From assembly GCF_000004075.3 (NCBI RefSeq), contig NC_026661.2, positions 19,062,307 through 19,126,306 of the forward strand: a DNA stretch of 64,000 nt, given 5' to 3'. How positions within the stretch are numbered: the stretch's first letter is position 1; each line of letters starts with the position of its first letter. Position numbers and translations under genes: made by a program. Source of the DNA: Cucumis sativus (Eukaryota; Streptophyta; Magnoliopsida; Cucurbitales; Cucurbitaceae). The notes beneath the pieces are model-generated. The model was not told the DNA's origin. It saw only the letters and a list, made by a program, of their open reading frames with translations, and ran no database searches. Positions 1-11,506 of the stretch are shown here, in pieces.

Positions 1-670
1 CTTGTCGATGCAGTTCTGCTGCATAGCTCGTTACTGATTTTGTTCCTCTAGAAGGCAAAAGGGTGGCTGGTTTGAGGAGTTTTTTTTGAAGTTGAGATCC
101 TAGGTGCCAGCATGGTGGCTCGTATGGCCTTGATTTTTGAATAGCTATTTTAATACGCAGTTGCGTTTGACTGTTTTTGTACATAAATACGAAGAATGTC
201 TTTTTTTATCTTTCTTTCTTTTTGTGATCAAATGCTTTTTGTATTTTAACTTTATGTTAATAATTTATATAAAAAAGTTCATGGTGACGTTCAAGGATGT
301 CAGTAGCTGAACCTTCTTAAAGGCTAAGGAGAAAATCCTGCTTGCTTCCAGGCTCTCTTTCGTTGAATTGAATTATGAACTTTTTCCTTTTTGATTTTGA
401 TAACAAACCTGCAGAATTATGATGATATGATTGGCTGATGCCTAACCATTTGCACCTTTGATTGGCTGCTGTTAAACAACATCCAATCTGTTCAAGAACA
501 AACAGGTACGACCTCTGTCCAATTGATTCTTACATAGTTACATTTGTTAGATTTAAAGGCAAATCTCTCGAGTTTCTAATCTATGAAACATCAAAGTTTC
601 CAAGATTTCAGGTATTTGGCAGTAAAATGATTTGCTTGTTTGTATATACTGTTGTTACTGACTTGGAAAG
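1..670 (+). other. Probable 3' end of an upstream gene (unidentified)
   Basis: The first ~50 bases are open in one frame and reach a stop at about 49-51. The stretch that follows is less AT-rich than the distal intergenic DNA and has T-rich, 3'-UTR-like runs around 180-270. A 70-codon open stretch at 462-674 has no recognisable domain. I read this as the last exon and 3' UTR of a plus-strand gene lying mostly outside the window. No product can be assigned. Confidence 0.3.
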
Positions 671-1300
671 CTAAGGCCTCGTTTAGGTAACTATTTCGTT
701 TTTTGTTTTTGTTTTTGAAAATTAAGCCTATTTAATATTTTTTTTTCGTTTCTTACAATGATTTGTATCTTTCTTGAGTACAATTATTGAATTCTTTGCC
801 AAATTCCAAATTCTAAAAACTACTTTTTGAAAGTTACCTTTTTTAGCTTTCAAATTTTGTAATGATTTTTTAAACCGGGTTATAACAAAGAAAGAAAGTT
901 GGAGGTGGAAGTAATGTTTATTGGCTTAATATTAAAAAACAAAATGCTTACCAAATCGAACCTTAAGGTGTAACAATTTAGTTTTTAGTTTTCTAAATTT
1001 GAAATTTATGTTTGTTTCTTGGGAATAAAAAGACAGTTTTTAAAGACTATTCTTTCTAGTTTTCAAAAATTAACTTTATTTTTTATAAAAAGAGTGAAAA
1101 GGGAAAACAAAACATGAAAATTTGTGGGTTCTCTAAACCATGGTTATCAAATGGGTTAAAAATATTTCTGTGAATGTGAGAGATATGGAGTCTGATGATA
1201 TGATATTGAGTTCATAAGATGAGATCCAAAAATCACTACCATGAATCTTAATTGGTGCCACATTTGGAAACTAAATTTCTTCAGTATGAGTTATTTCAGA
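671..1300. other. Intergenic AT-rich DNA
   Basis: Only T-rich and A-rich runs are seen. There is no sustained open frame, RNA gene or clear repeat boundary. Confidence 0.6.
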
Positions 1301-1359
1301 TATTGGAGTGTATCCTCTTTGGTCATACTTATTGTATGACCCCTAGCTATTGAATTAGT

Positions 1360-1676
1360 GGGAGCATTTGTAGAATATTAGTATGGTTATTAGAAGGAGA
1401 ATATTAGTAATGAGACAGTTAGTTTGTTCGGGCTTTTAGTTATTATTAAATAGTGGGAATGGGTTGAGAGCAAGACATTGAAGAATATTGTGGGATTTCT
1501 TATAGCGAAATATTAAGAGGGATTTCTTATAGCAAAATATTAGGAGGGAGTAACCCTCTCGAAAGACTTTGGTATGTTGTAGTTTCTCCATTGATATTGC
1601 AATAGAAATCCATCTTTGTGTTCTTTGTTTGTTTTTTGTGTTTTTTAGATCTCTCGTTAGGAGGTATCTCAACACT
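1360..1676 (+). mobile_element. Possible LTR-retrotransposon terminal-repeat remnant
   Basis: The stretch has leader-like T/G-rich blocks, a near-direct repeat of 'gggatttcttatag' at about 1490-1530, and a T-rich run ending in '...tctcaaca', which resembles the end of a plant LTR. I see no primer-binding site after it, no matching second LTR and no target-site duplication. The call rests on general appearance only and is weak. Confidence 0.2.
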
Positions 1677-1689
1677 TTATCTTTAGTTG

Positions 1690-2275
1690 CAGCAATATCT
1701 TTACAGATACATGTACGAAAGCATCCCATGTCGACCTTTTCATTTCGAGTTGCAGGTTCATCGTTGCAGCAAATGACTGACATGAAAGGGTATAGCCAAG
1801 ATCACCCTCGTAGAAATGTTAGTGAATGGTAAAGAAAATTTTGCTCGCAGTTTAAAGGAATGTCTACCTGCCTGCAATGTGTTGATTTGTAACGACTACG
1901 AAGATCACATTTTTTTGTCGAAGGAGTACAAGGTTGCAATGCCATGGATGTAGCTCGGGAGGTCGAGGCCTTGCAACGGAGCCATTCAGTAAAAGGTATA
2001 GGGATAGGCATTGACATCATGGGACCCTGCTTTGCTGAAATCTCTGCTTGTATGATCATCTGTGGGTTGGATAACAAAATGGTAATTGTCCAATTTGGTT
2101 CTATTCAAGTGATGGGGCAATTTCTTTCGCAATTAATTGAATATTGTGGTACCCAAAGCAACACGCAACACACCAACGTGAGTAGAATTTTGAGCACGTG
2201 TTTTGGAATTTTCTTTCTCTGTCACAACTTCATTGAAAATTTGAACTATTTTCTCATGGTGAGGGACTAAAATGT
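1690..2275. other. Unresolved stretch with open frames on both strands
   Basis: The base composition is more balanced than the flanks. Open frames lie on both strands: 108 codons at 1944-2270 (+) and 91 codons at 1802-2077 (-). Neither translation shows a motif I recognise. It may be a decayed gene or transposon fragment. Confidence 0.25.
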
Positions 2276-5200
2276 CAAAATTTTAAATTTAAGAACTAAA
2301 TAGAAACATAGAGACGTTTTTTGTACGAGTCATACAATTCTTCTTAGGGAAATAGATAAAAAGAAAGGTATAAGAAGAAGTATTTTAGACCGTTCAAATC
2401 ATACAATTCTTGATCTGCACTTGATAGTGTGTTTTCTCCTTTAGTTTGTTTCGGTGAGTTCAGATAATTCAAGTTGTAATACAAACACAATGTGTAACCT
2501 CCCTAAACAATTTCATCCACATCTTAGATCAAAATTTGAAATTGGTTTAACCATTTGAAAGAAATTTCAAGATTATTTCAAGAAAATTTTAGTTTTAGTT
2601 TTAGTTTAAGAATTAACTTTCTTTGCTAAGTCAAGTTTTTTTTTTTCAATTTTTATGGTGGTTTCATGTGTTATTGTCATTTTTTAGGAAACACAAAGTT
2701 TTGTCAATATGCTACGTTCTCGTTTTCAACTTTTCTTTAATTTTAGCTTTCTTTTCCATATGAAATTTCCATCCCCAAATGTTATATATATATATTTAAT
2801 GAAACATAAATATAAGTAGTTTACCTATTTTCAAATTTCATGGGTGTAGGAACATGTTGATGACAATTATGTTTGATTTAATTATCTAGAGGTTAGAGTT
2901 TTGATCTTTTATCCCTTTTTACTTGTCGTATTAAGAAAAAAAAAGAATGAACTTATCGATTTCTCAAACCATTCTAACATTTTAGACTTTCGTTTGGGTA
3001 ATGGTTTTACCCCTAATTTGATAACGTTCACTTTCACCAATTAGTCTATATGTTTTGTTGTTTAGATTTTAGGAGTGTTTTCAAATCCAAAACCAAAATC
3101 GTAAACAAAAAATAGTTTCAAAATTGATTAAAAATATATTAAAATGCTTATATGGAGAAAATAGTAAGAAAATGCAAATAAATTAAATAAGCACCGTTTG
3201 TTTGGGAAAGGTTAAGTTTTATAAATATAACACATTGACAAAGTATTTATTGTCTGTATAACAAAACAAAAAAGTTTATGAAACTGACAATTTCATAAAA
3301 TATTCAAGGTTTGTCATTTCTTCTCATCGTTTTTCTTATTTTTCAATGTTTTTCTATTTTTCTAGTTTTTCTTTTATTTTTTTTAAACGATTATTTGGTT
3401 CAAGATAATGTACCAAATATAAAAGGTCTATTTTTTTTATTATATAAAAAATCATGAAAAAAATCGTTGGATATTGAATAACATACCAAAATAGTCAAAT
3501 CTAAACAATTTTGTAACGATCATATTCTAAATATAAACTTACCAATTTTTTTTTGAAAAAAATCGTTGAGATTTGGGTAGCCAAATTTAAACGATCAAAC
3601 TATCATGTACGACAATCGTTTTTCAAATAAAATCTTTAAAAAAAATGCTTGAGATTTGACTAATCAAATCTAAACGATCATTTAAAAAAAAATTGTTTCT
3701 AAGTATTTTAGTTTTGGTATTTTTCCATTGTGAACTTGTGCACTTTTTTCATTTTTAAAATTGTTATAAATATTTTAGCGCTTTATTATATTTTTAAAAT
3801 ACCAATTTTTAAAAACTCAACTCAAAAATGAAAAATGAAATAGTTCTCAAATAAAACTTAGATAATTAGTTCATAATAAATGAATTTAAGAACAAAAATC
3901 AATTAGGCAAAAAAAATGGTTAAATTTAAAATAAAAGGTAAAAAATTTATTTTTTTACGAAAAAGATTCTCAAGTGTAATGGAAATATTCACAATAAATT
4001 AATTTTTTAAAAAGAAAAAAACCTAACTTGTCATCCTAATAAACTAAAGAAAAATACATGAAACATGTAAGTGAAGAAAATCATTTTGAATAAAGGGAGA
4101 ACAACGTGAAAGAAGAAATTCTCCGTATTGTGAGACTTACGAACGTGGAAATAAGAAACATCCTCTAAAATACACTTTTAGCCTTTTAAATAATAAAAAA
4201 AAAGACGAAATTGTTGTTATATATCAATTTCATTCTCATTTGATACTTTAACCACTTCTTTTCAGATATTAACATATAAGTTGAGATATAAGTTGATTGT
4301 GATCGAGAGGCTTAATAAGCCAATCACATATCGTAATACCTCAAATGTTGGTTTTATACCACTCATGAAAATGAAAATTTTATTTTATAGTTGTAAAATT
4401 GATTACTTGGATGCATACAAATATGAATTAAGAACAACGTTGGGTATGAGATGGATAGTTTGAGTCTTTGACTTGTATTGCTCAACATTTATTATGATAG
4501 GTAATTGAAATGGTTAGGTTTGAAATATATAATTTGATTTCATATCAATATTTCAATGGGATGGATAAGCATTTATATAATTTGGAAATTTTAGCTTTTT
4601 TTTTTTTGACAAATTTGCATCACAAAGATTGTTAGTCCATACCAGAATATTCCAAATTTTGTAAAATACAAGAAATATATATGTATACATATATAATATT
4701 CACATTATTGTGCTAGAAAATACAAGAAAAATAATGATATTTTCTTTTGTATATTTGTTGTTGAACCCAAATATTACGAAAGTGACTTTACAATAATTTT
4801 GAAAATTTCAAGGGATAAATGGAATAGACTGATCATTAATTAATTCATAGAAAAAGATCATGTCTATGTATTTGTTTAATTCAATAATATGTTTACCAAT
4901 TCGTAATGAAAATTGGTACAATCGTAATCAAATTTCATTTATAGAGCCATCATAATTATTTATCACCATCTGCTTTGTCAATCAAATTGCAACTTTTGTT
5001 TATGAATTTCGATGTGGGTTTCATGTGTTAGTGCCGTAGATGTAGAAAACGGAAAAATAACATTAGACACAATCACATGAAACTCACTTTTTAAATTACT
5101 ATAAATTCATTTATATTACACTCAGGTAAACATGACCTTAAATTTAATCATAAGAGATATTAATTTAAGGTAAAGTTTGATAAGGTCTTTTAGTTTTGAG

Positions 5201-5990
5201 CATGAAGAGTTTGCAAATTATAGCCAATAAATAGGAAATGACATGTTTTCAAAAACGAAAACCTGTTTTTGATTATTTTTCCCTCATTTTTTATGAACTT
5301 TTTTAACAACTTTTAAAATGTTTTTGAAAATTGTAAAAAATAGGATATTTGATAAAAGATTTAAAATCAAGTATAATTTCTTTTTATCTTTTAGTGGTTT
5401 TGTTGTATGAACCGGAAATAAATTGTCAAATTTTTATACTTTTGAAAAAAAGAAAAGAAAAGAAAAAACTCACATTATAATACTAAATGAATTAGTTTCC
5501 CAATTTTTTTACTTTACATTCAATTTCCTACTAATTTTTTTGTTTTAAAATATTTTTTTGCGTTTTGTCAGGTAAAAAATTATACTTCTTTCCCTTCTTT
5601 AAAACCTTTAGACTCTTTTGAAAATATCATTAGTAGAAGGTGAAATATAACCAAACAAATAAATTTGGAAGTGAAAGTAGTATTGTTTATCGACTTAACT
5701 AAATTTTAAAAACTAAAAATTAAATAGTATCGAGAGTCCAACTTAAAGAAGTTAATTAGATTGAGAAATTAATTTGTAATTTAATTATATTAATTATCAC
5801 ATTAACTTTGTAAAGGCAATTTTATGATATTTCTTAATATTATATTAATATTAATACGCCTAGCTAATGGAGTTATAATCACTTTGACAAACTCTCGCTA
5901 TTAGAGTGATTATTTATGTGAACACCAAATTGTGATTCCTTTTCTTTGTTGCCAATTACAACAAATAACCTCTCGTCCATCATTTTTTAA
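2276..5990. other. Intergenic AT-rich DNA with repeat debris
   Basis: No gene is visible. At 3380-3720 the motif 'taaacgat' and its complement 'atcgttt' recur beside 'gagatttg' and 'caaatct' words, which suggests a degraded short inverted-repeat element. At about 4975-5060 there is a segment resembling 43040-43110, listed separately. The remainder is A/T-rich low-complexity sequence. Confidence 0.55.
4975..5060 (+). repeat. Dispersed repeat copy A (similar to 43040-43110)
   Basis: Both places share, with substitutions, the words 'gtcaatc(a/g)aattg(c/t)aa', 'tatgaattt' and 'tttcatgtgt(t/c)agt' in the same order and with similar spacing. This implies two old copies of one dispersed element, possibly a SINE. 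Its ends were not found. Confidence 0.4.
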
Positions 5991-5995
5991 TTTAA

Positions 5996-6363
5996 GGGTA
6001 AATTAAGAACTTATTTTTAAAAAATAATGTAAATTTTAAAACATAGGTAAAAAATAGAGTAGATGCAAAATTATAGACAAAAATAGGTGTTTTTAGAGTC
6101 AACATAAACTAGACCCGCACATTTCATTTTTAGACGAGCCCCACACTTTCTTCTTTGTATATAAATAATGAAAAGAAGGGAAAGTGTGGAGCCAGCAAAA
6201 TATATATACATATATATAAATAAGATAAAAATGGAAAGTACTGGGCCTAGTTTATAGAAGTCGTGTACTCATTCACGACGTTTACGACTTCATCAAAAAA
6301 ACACCTATTGACAACATATGTTTCAAAATTTACATTATGTTTTAAAAAAAGTTTGGTAAATTA
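5996..6363. mobile_element. Long imperfect inverted repeat (fold-back / MITE-like element)
   Basis: The left arm read inward and the complement of the right arm share, in order, 'taatgtaaatttt', 'aaacata', 'aataggtgttttt', 'ataaacta(g)' and, nearest the centre, 'ccacactttc...ttctt'. The inner stem pairs 6138-6154 with about 6173-6192. The arms are ~180 bp each around a centre near 6165. No coding capacity is seen and target-site duplications are not clear. The element is probably a MITE or fold-back transposon. Its transcript could form a long hairpin. Confidence 0.65.
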
Positions 6364-6479
6364 ATATAGTTTGGTATGTAAGCTTTTATCAATTAATTTC
6401 AATCTAACAATTTTACTATATTTTGAATAGTAAATCTAAATTAAGTGTGCATTTAACTCCTAATTAATTATTCTTCTTC

Positions 6480-6660
6480 TCCTCTAGTGTTTTAACTTAA
6501 CTTAATTGACATATTGATAACCATCAAATTTGTAGTTTGAATCTCTCTACTTTTCGTTGTTTTGTCGTATATAACATAATTATTCAATAAATATAAAATA
6601 TGAATTATCGATTAGGAGGTTCGAGATTTGAATCTCTCTACTCCACGTATTATTGAATTA
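6480..6660 (+). repeat. tRNA-like (SINE-type) B-box fragments
   Basis: The phrase 'gtttgaatctctctact' (about 6535) and 'gaggttcgagatttgaatc' (about 6617) lie ~80 bp apart. Both resemble the RNA polymerase III B box found in tRNA-derived SINEs. No complete cloverleaf can be folded. They are probably fragments of two related retroposons. Confidence 0.3.
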
Positions 6661-6798
6661 AAAATCACTAGTTAATAACTTTATATATATATATTTTTAT
6701 ACATTTGTCCAAGGCACAAAGCCAAAGGTAATCACATCCGAAAAGAAAAAGGTTTACACCTCAAGATTTGGGTCGACCAACCAAATTGGTAAATATTT

Positions 6799-7154
6799 TA
6801 CTATAAGAATTTTTGGCAATTCTGACATTTTTTTTATCCCAGCGCATAATTAATTTACGTGGACAAAAGTTTTAGAAATTCATACATTTTTTTATACATA
6901 TTTATGCCGACGTAAGTTTTATACATATGACGACGCACAAACAACGTCAACATAAGTTGTAAAAACAAAAACCTCATACATTTTTTTACATATTTATGCC
7001 GATGCAAGATTCTACATATGACGACGAAAAAAATGTCAACGTAGGTTTTAAAAACGAAAAATTCATACATTCTTTTACATATTTATGCTGATGCATAATT
7101 TATATATATGACCAACATTTTTTTTTCGTCATAAAAGTGAAAATTCTTGTAGTG
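6799..7154. mobile_element. Non-autonomous CACTA-like element with TTT target duplication
   Basis: The left end reads 'tactataagaattttt'. The complement of the right end reads 'cactacaagaattttc'. These match the plant CACTA (En/Spm) terminal inverted repeat except for a few bases. Both ends are flanked by TTT (6796-6798 and 7155-7157), the 3-bp target duplication expected of this superfamily. The element is 356 bp, has no transposase, and is filled by a ~90-bp tandem repeat, so it can only be mobilised in trans. Confidence 0.7.
6877..7110. repeat. ~90-bp tandem repeat, about 2.5 copies
   Basis: Copies begin with 'catacat' at 6881, 6975 and 7064, giving periods of 94 and 89 bp. Each contains 'catatttatgc(c/t)ga(c/t)g' followed by 'atatgac(g)acg' and a '(g)tcaacgtagg'-like word. 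Similar internal repeats occur in small CACTA-derived elements. The array lies wholly inside the 6799-7154 element. Confidence 0.75.
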
Positions 7155-7369
7155 TTTACTGATTGAGACATAATTGAGCTTACACTTAATATAACACCCT
7201 ATTATCATCAACAAAGGAGAGCTCTGACCTTACTTCTCACATGTTTTTATTGACATATACATCCCCTATACTACATACACTAGTGTGATGATCTCTATAG
7301 ATGACTGCTACAAAAGTGAGATTTAGGCGAACGAGAAATGGGTCGAAGGTCAAGCCTTTAAGGAACCCA

Positions 7370-8066
7370 CACTACTAGAAAAAATGAGTTTTAATGACAC
7401 TACTAATCAAAACATTGTGTCGTTGAAAATAAAAAAGGGGTGGGGTGAGGTAAATTGTGTTGTTGAAAATAAAAATACATATTATTTCTCGACACAGTTT
7501 TATTGATACAATTTAATTTATTTTGACACAATTTTTGCGTTGTTAATCAACGACAAATTATTTTAATGACAATGTAATTTACAAATGAAAAAACCTCAAA
7601 TTTCAAAATTTTTTAGTTTCCCTTCTTTACCATACATGTATTACAATTAATTTACATTTTGGATTATTGCAAAACATTTACCGATAATTTACATTTTATT
7701 ATCAATAAAAGAATCGTTCTAAACATATATGGGTAAGTTGAATCATGCATTTAATTTATCTATATCCATCATTTATATGTAAAAAAGTATATGTTATGAC
7801 TTGAAAAATAACGATCCCAAACAAGTTTCGACATATAAGCCTTTATTAAACAAGAATACAGTTGTAATCATCATAGGTTGGCCTAGTGGTTAAATTTTAA
7901 AAAATTAACTAAGTGGTCATGGATTCAATCCATGTTAATATATTGACATTAATGACACAACCTTGACGTAACCTAAGCATCTGTAGCGACACATTCTTCG
8001 AAGTGTCGTTAAATAGTATTTCTTGACACAAACTTTGCATCGTTGAAGCCCAATTTTTCAGTAGTG
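7370..8066. mobile_element. Second non-autonomous CACTA-type element
   Basis: The left end 'cactactagaaaaaa' and the complement of the right end 'cactactgaaaaatt' are near-perfect CACTA terminal inverted repeats. Subterminal copies of 'gacaca(a)', 'gtgtcgttga' and 'cgttgaa' occur at both ends, as expected for transposase-binding repeats. The body (~700 bp) carries no transposase frame. The flanking triplets CCA (7367-7369) and GGG (8067-8069) do not match, so the insertion is old, rearranged, or the ends are slightly misplaced. Confidence 0.68.
7876..7934 (+). repeat. tRNA-like SINE head inside the CACTA element
   Basis: 'ggttggcctagtggttaaa' resembles an A box. 'ggattcaatcc' ~40 bp later resembles a B box. 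The spacing suits a tRNA-derived SINE promoter. Its position inside the 7370-8066 element suggests a nested insertion or capture. Confidence 0.45.
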
Positions 8067-11000
8067 GGGTCACGACAACAAACACGAACAATATCTAATT
8101 AACAACAATATGCATGTGTTATGGATTTTTACAATGGGACTATATATGAATTTTAGAATCCTTAAACATATCTCATGTTATGTAGTGCATGTTTCCCTTT
8201 ACCTACAATTTACTGTGCAGCCCTTTCCAATTCTTTTCTCACAATATCATCCCAAATAATAATTGTTGTGGATATATAAGGACTTAAACACAAATAATTT
8301 ATATCCATTAATTATTGTTCAATGTTCATACATAACCTCCATTTATTTATTTAATTAATCTCTTGATGAATTGCATTTTTCATAACAAAAATGCCAATAG
8401 AACTTTTGATTCAAATACATTGTGTATAGATCTCTTTTTTAAAAAATTAATTGATAACCAACCCCTCAAATCTTAATATCTAAAAAAGAGAAGATTTGGT
8501 ATCTAACTTTTTGATAGATTCACTTAATTATGTGGGTACAACAGTTTGAAACAATAATCATGGTGTTAGGATCTTAAACATTGAAATTAATAATTTTGAT
8601 TTTGTACTTTTTATAAGATTTGTGTGCTTTTTATTTGGCTGAAGTTGGACTAATTATATAAACTTCCCAATGTTGAAAAGTCCAATAATTGAGAGTATAC
8701 TGTCACAAAGGCAATACACCAACTTTTATTATTATTATTATGTGATAAACGTTAGTAATTATGAAAGTAAAATTTTATTTATTGAATATTATGTTAAGAT
8801 AATGTACTCTAGGTTTTCTAAAATTTCAAAAATAATCTTCTCAACCATACGTTTTAAATTTATTCTTCTTTTGAAAAAAATGGGTAAAATTGTTTTGGAG
8901 GTCAAATAGGTCTATCAACATACCTTGGACACAAAATCAAAGGCTAAAAAAGAGATATATGTGTTTAATAGGTTCTTCAATTTTTTTTTAAAAAATGTTA
9001 GGGTGATATTGATTTTAAGCTAAAAGTTTTATTAAATTAAACTTTAAACTTCCAAAATTGAATCAATTTGTATCCTTTAATAGTTAATTGTCATATATAT
9101 AGATCTAAGAGAAATCTTAGCTTAGTGTGTATGAAAGGTATTAACTATTTTAAAACAAAATATACCAATTGAATATAAATTGATATAGCTATTATTATCA
9201 TTTAATTTGGACAAAAAAGAAAAAAAAAACTTGAATGCTATTAAATCACGATGGTGAATTTATAGAGAATGTTGACTTAGATTGTTTAATAGAATTTTCA
9301 AGTTGCACTCTTGGAGAAGAAACGATAATCTATCGAGTCAAAAAGTATGCTCAATTTTGTATTTCGCTACCTCAACTTTGACCTCGACTGAACATCTTCA
9401 TTACGTTAAATCTTGAGCTTTAAGTGTGACTATAGGTCGGAGAATGGTAAAAATGCCATGTTGGACATTTGTCAATGGTCAACCTTACCCTTGGCCTCGA
9501 CTACTGACTTGAACCAGACTCAAGCTAATCCCCTTTTCCTAAGCCCAATTTTGGTTTTTAGTTGGTGTCACTTTCAACGTTATCATATGCTTCTTCTTGA
9601 CTTTGTCATTTATAAATGTCAATTAAATCTTTTGGTCTAAAATCATCCGTAACAATTATTATTTTGAGAAATTAAATTGGTTTTGAACATTTGTTAGTTA
9701 GAAAATTTTAAAATTTAAACTAATACAATTAATAATTCAAAATTTTATTTGTTATAATGTATCTAAAATTTACAAATTAATATTTGTACTATTCATTTTA
9801 ATTCCAACATAACGCATGAAGTTATATAATTATTTAAGCATGTAGCTTATACACGTAGAAAGGATATACCCTAATTACCTAACTAATAGGTCACTCTCAA
9901 AATAGATCAAAGTTTAAACTGATAGCGATGTTTTCAAAATTTGAAATTGTATCAACCGAAACGACCGACAAGATAAACTGAATCGAAAAGTTTGGTTTAA
10001 TTTTTTGTTTCTTTTGAATGCATAAATGTAATCCTCCAATCGTACAATATGAAAAGTATACTTTCCAAGCAACTTGGTATCAATGGAAAGAAAATGAAAT
10101 GGTCAGCGCCAGCCTTTATAAAACAACTGATCTTCATTGCATATCCCATCATATGTCCCACTGCTAGGTTTTTTTGTTCAAAATTATGGTCAGTTTTTTT
10201 TTTTAAATTTGTTGCAATTACATACACGTATTTAAGATTTTGAGAATTTTAATTTCTCAAGCCAATTTGCCAATTTGATTTTTTGAACCCCAGTGGAAAT
10301 GGGACCATCACTACATTAAACTTTACAGCCTTTTCTATTTCGACCTATCATTATAACAATGTGACTTTTCATACACCTTAATGAGTAAGCCACATCTTTG
10401 TAATAGGATAGATATTACAACTTAAAGTACATATTTAGTTACCATTGGGAGTTGAGGTGTTCTAAAAATTGGGTAATAATGAAATTACTGTAGAATTAGG
10501 ATGTTGATGTATTGCCAATTACATGATTAACTTTGTGGTTAAAACATGCATGTATTATATCTACTTACCAATTTGATCAATATGGTTTGATCTGTTTAGG
10601 ACATTATAATCACAATATTTGTTACATTAATTAGATAAAAGAAAATATTATTAGTACAAGTGAAAAATAATATTGATTTTTCGAGTCGTGCAATAATGTC
10701 CCACTACAATGTATACTAAAGCTTGTTGGTACTCATAAAAGAGTGGGATAAAATGGTGATAGTAAAATATTTCCCCATCGAACTCATCATTGTCATCTGT
10801 TCTGTTGGATGTGGAAGTTTGGATAACTACACTATTTTCGCACTAAAAATTGTCTCATATATATGCGAAATATTTTCTCCCCACATCTTTATCTTTTTTC
10901 CTCTATTTATTTGAATTATCTTGTTATATAAAGAAAATACTCGATTCTAACTTTACTCTTACAATCGTGTAGATACGAGGTAGGTTATGGTAATCTTGAA

Positions 11001-11420
11001 AAATCGTTGACATAGATGATTTGCATCAACGTCGTATACTAAAATTGGTTCCATGATAGGGAGTGTTTTATATTACCATGACAAAATAAAAACTAGACGT
11101 CTTCTCATCTTTTTAACGTGGATCATTCACACCATTTCAAACAATTAAATGATTAATTAATATATGGAAATGCATGATTTATAAATATTCGTGTATGAAA
11201 TCTCAGAATTTGTTAGCCATAGGCTTTTGGCCAATCTCTTTGGGAAATTATTGACTCAAATAATAGTCAAACTACGTGTGACATTAATTGCACAAATAGA
11301 AAAGACGAAGTAAAAGAGACTTGGCTAGCTTATTACCCTAGCTCTCAAGAAAAACAAACAACATTATGGCAAACTAAGTAATTAACCCCTTGACCAAGGG
11401 CAATATCAAATAAAAGTTCC
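8067..11420. other. Intergenic region upstream of the GPAT gene
   Basis: AT-rich with no supported gene. A less AT-rich patch at about 9300-9640 has recurring 'cctcgac' words and may be a retrotransposon remnant, but no protein motif is seen. The last ~300 bp before the TATA box at 11421 is the likely GPAT promoter. Confidence 0.55.
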
Positions 11421-11428
11421 TATAAATA
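11421..11428 (+). promoter_or_regulatory. TATA box of the GPAT gene
   Basis: The sequence 'tataaata' lies 86 bp upstream of the ATG at 11507. This fits a plant promoter with a leader of about 50 bases. Confidence 0.65.
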
Positions 11429-11506
11429 AACCACACCTCAATCTATGTTTTTTCAGTCAGTTGATTTCCATTCCAAAAAAGAAGCCCCCAAGAGAAAAAA
11501 TTAAAC

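Noticed and set aside
1944..2270. 108-codon open frame as a gene
   Set aside because: It has no recognisable domain and no splice-compatible neighbours, and it overlaps an equally long frame on the other strand.
6855..7070. 71-codon minus-strand open frame
   Set aside because: It is a by-product of the ~90-bp tandem repeat inside the CACTA-like element.
7367..8069. Target-site duplication for the second CACTA element
   Set aside because: The flanking triplets are CCA and GGG and do not match, so none is claimed.
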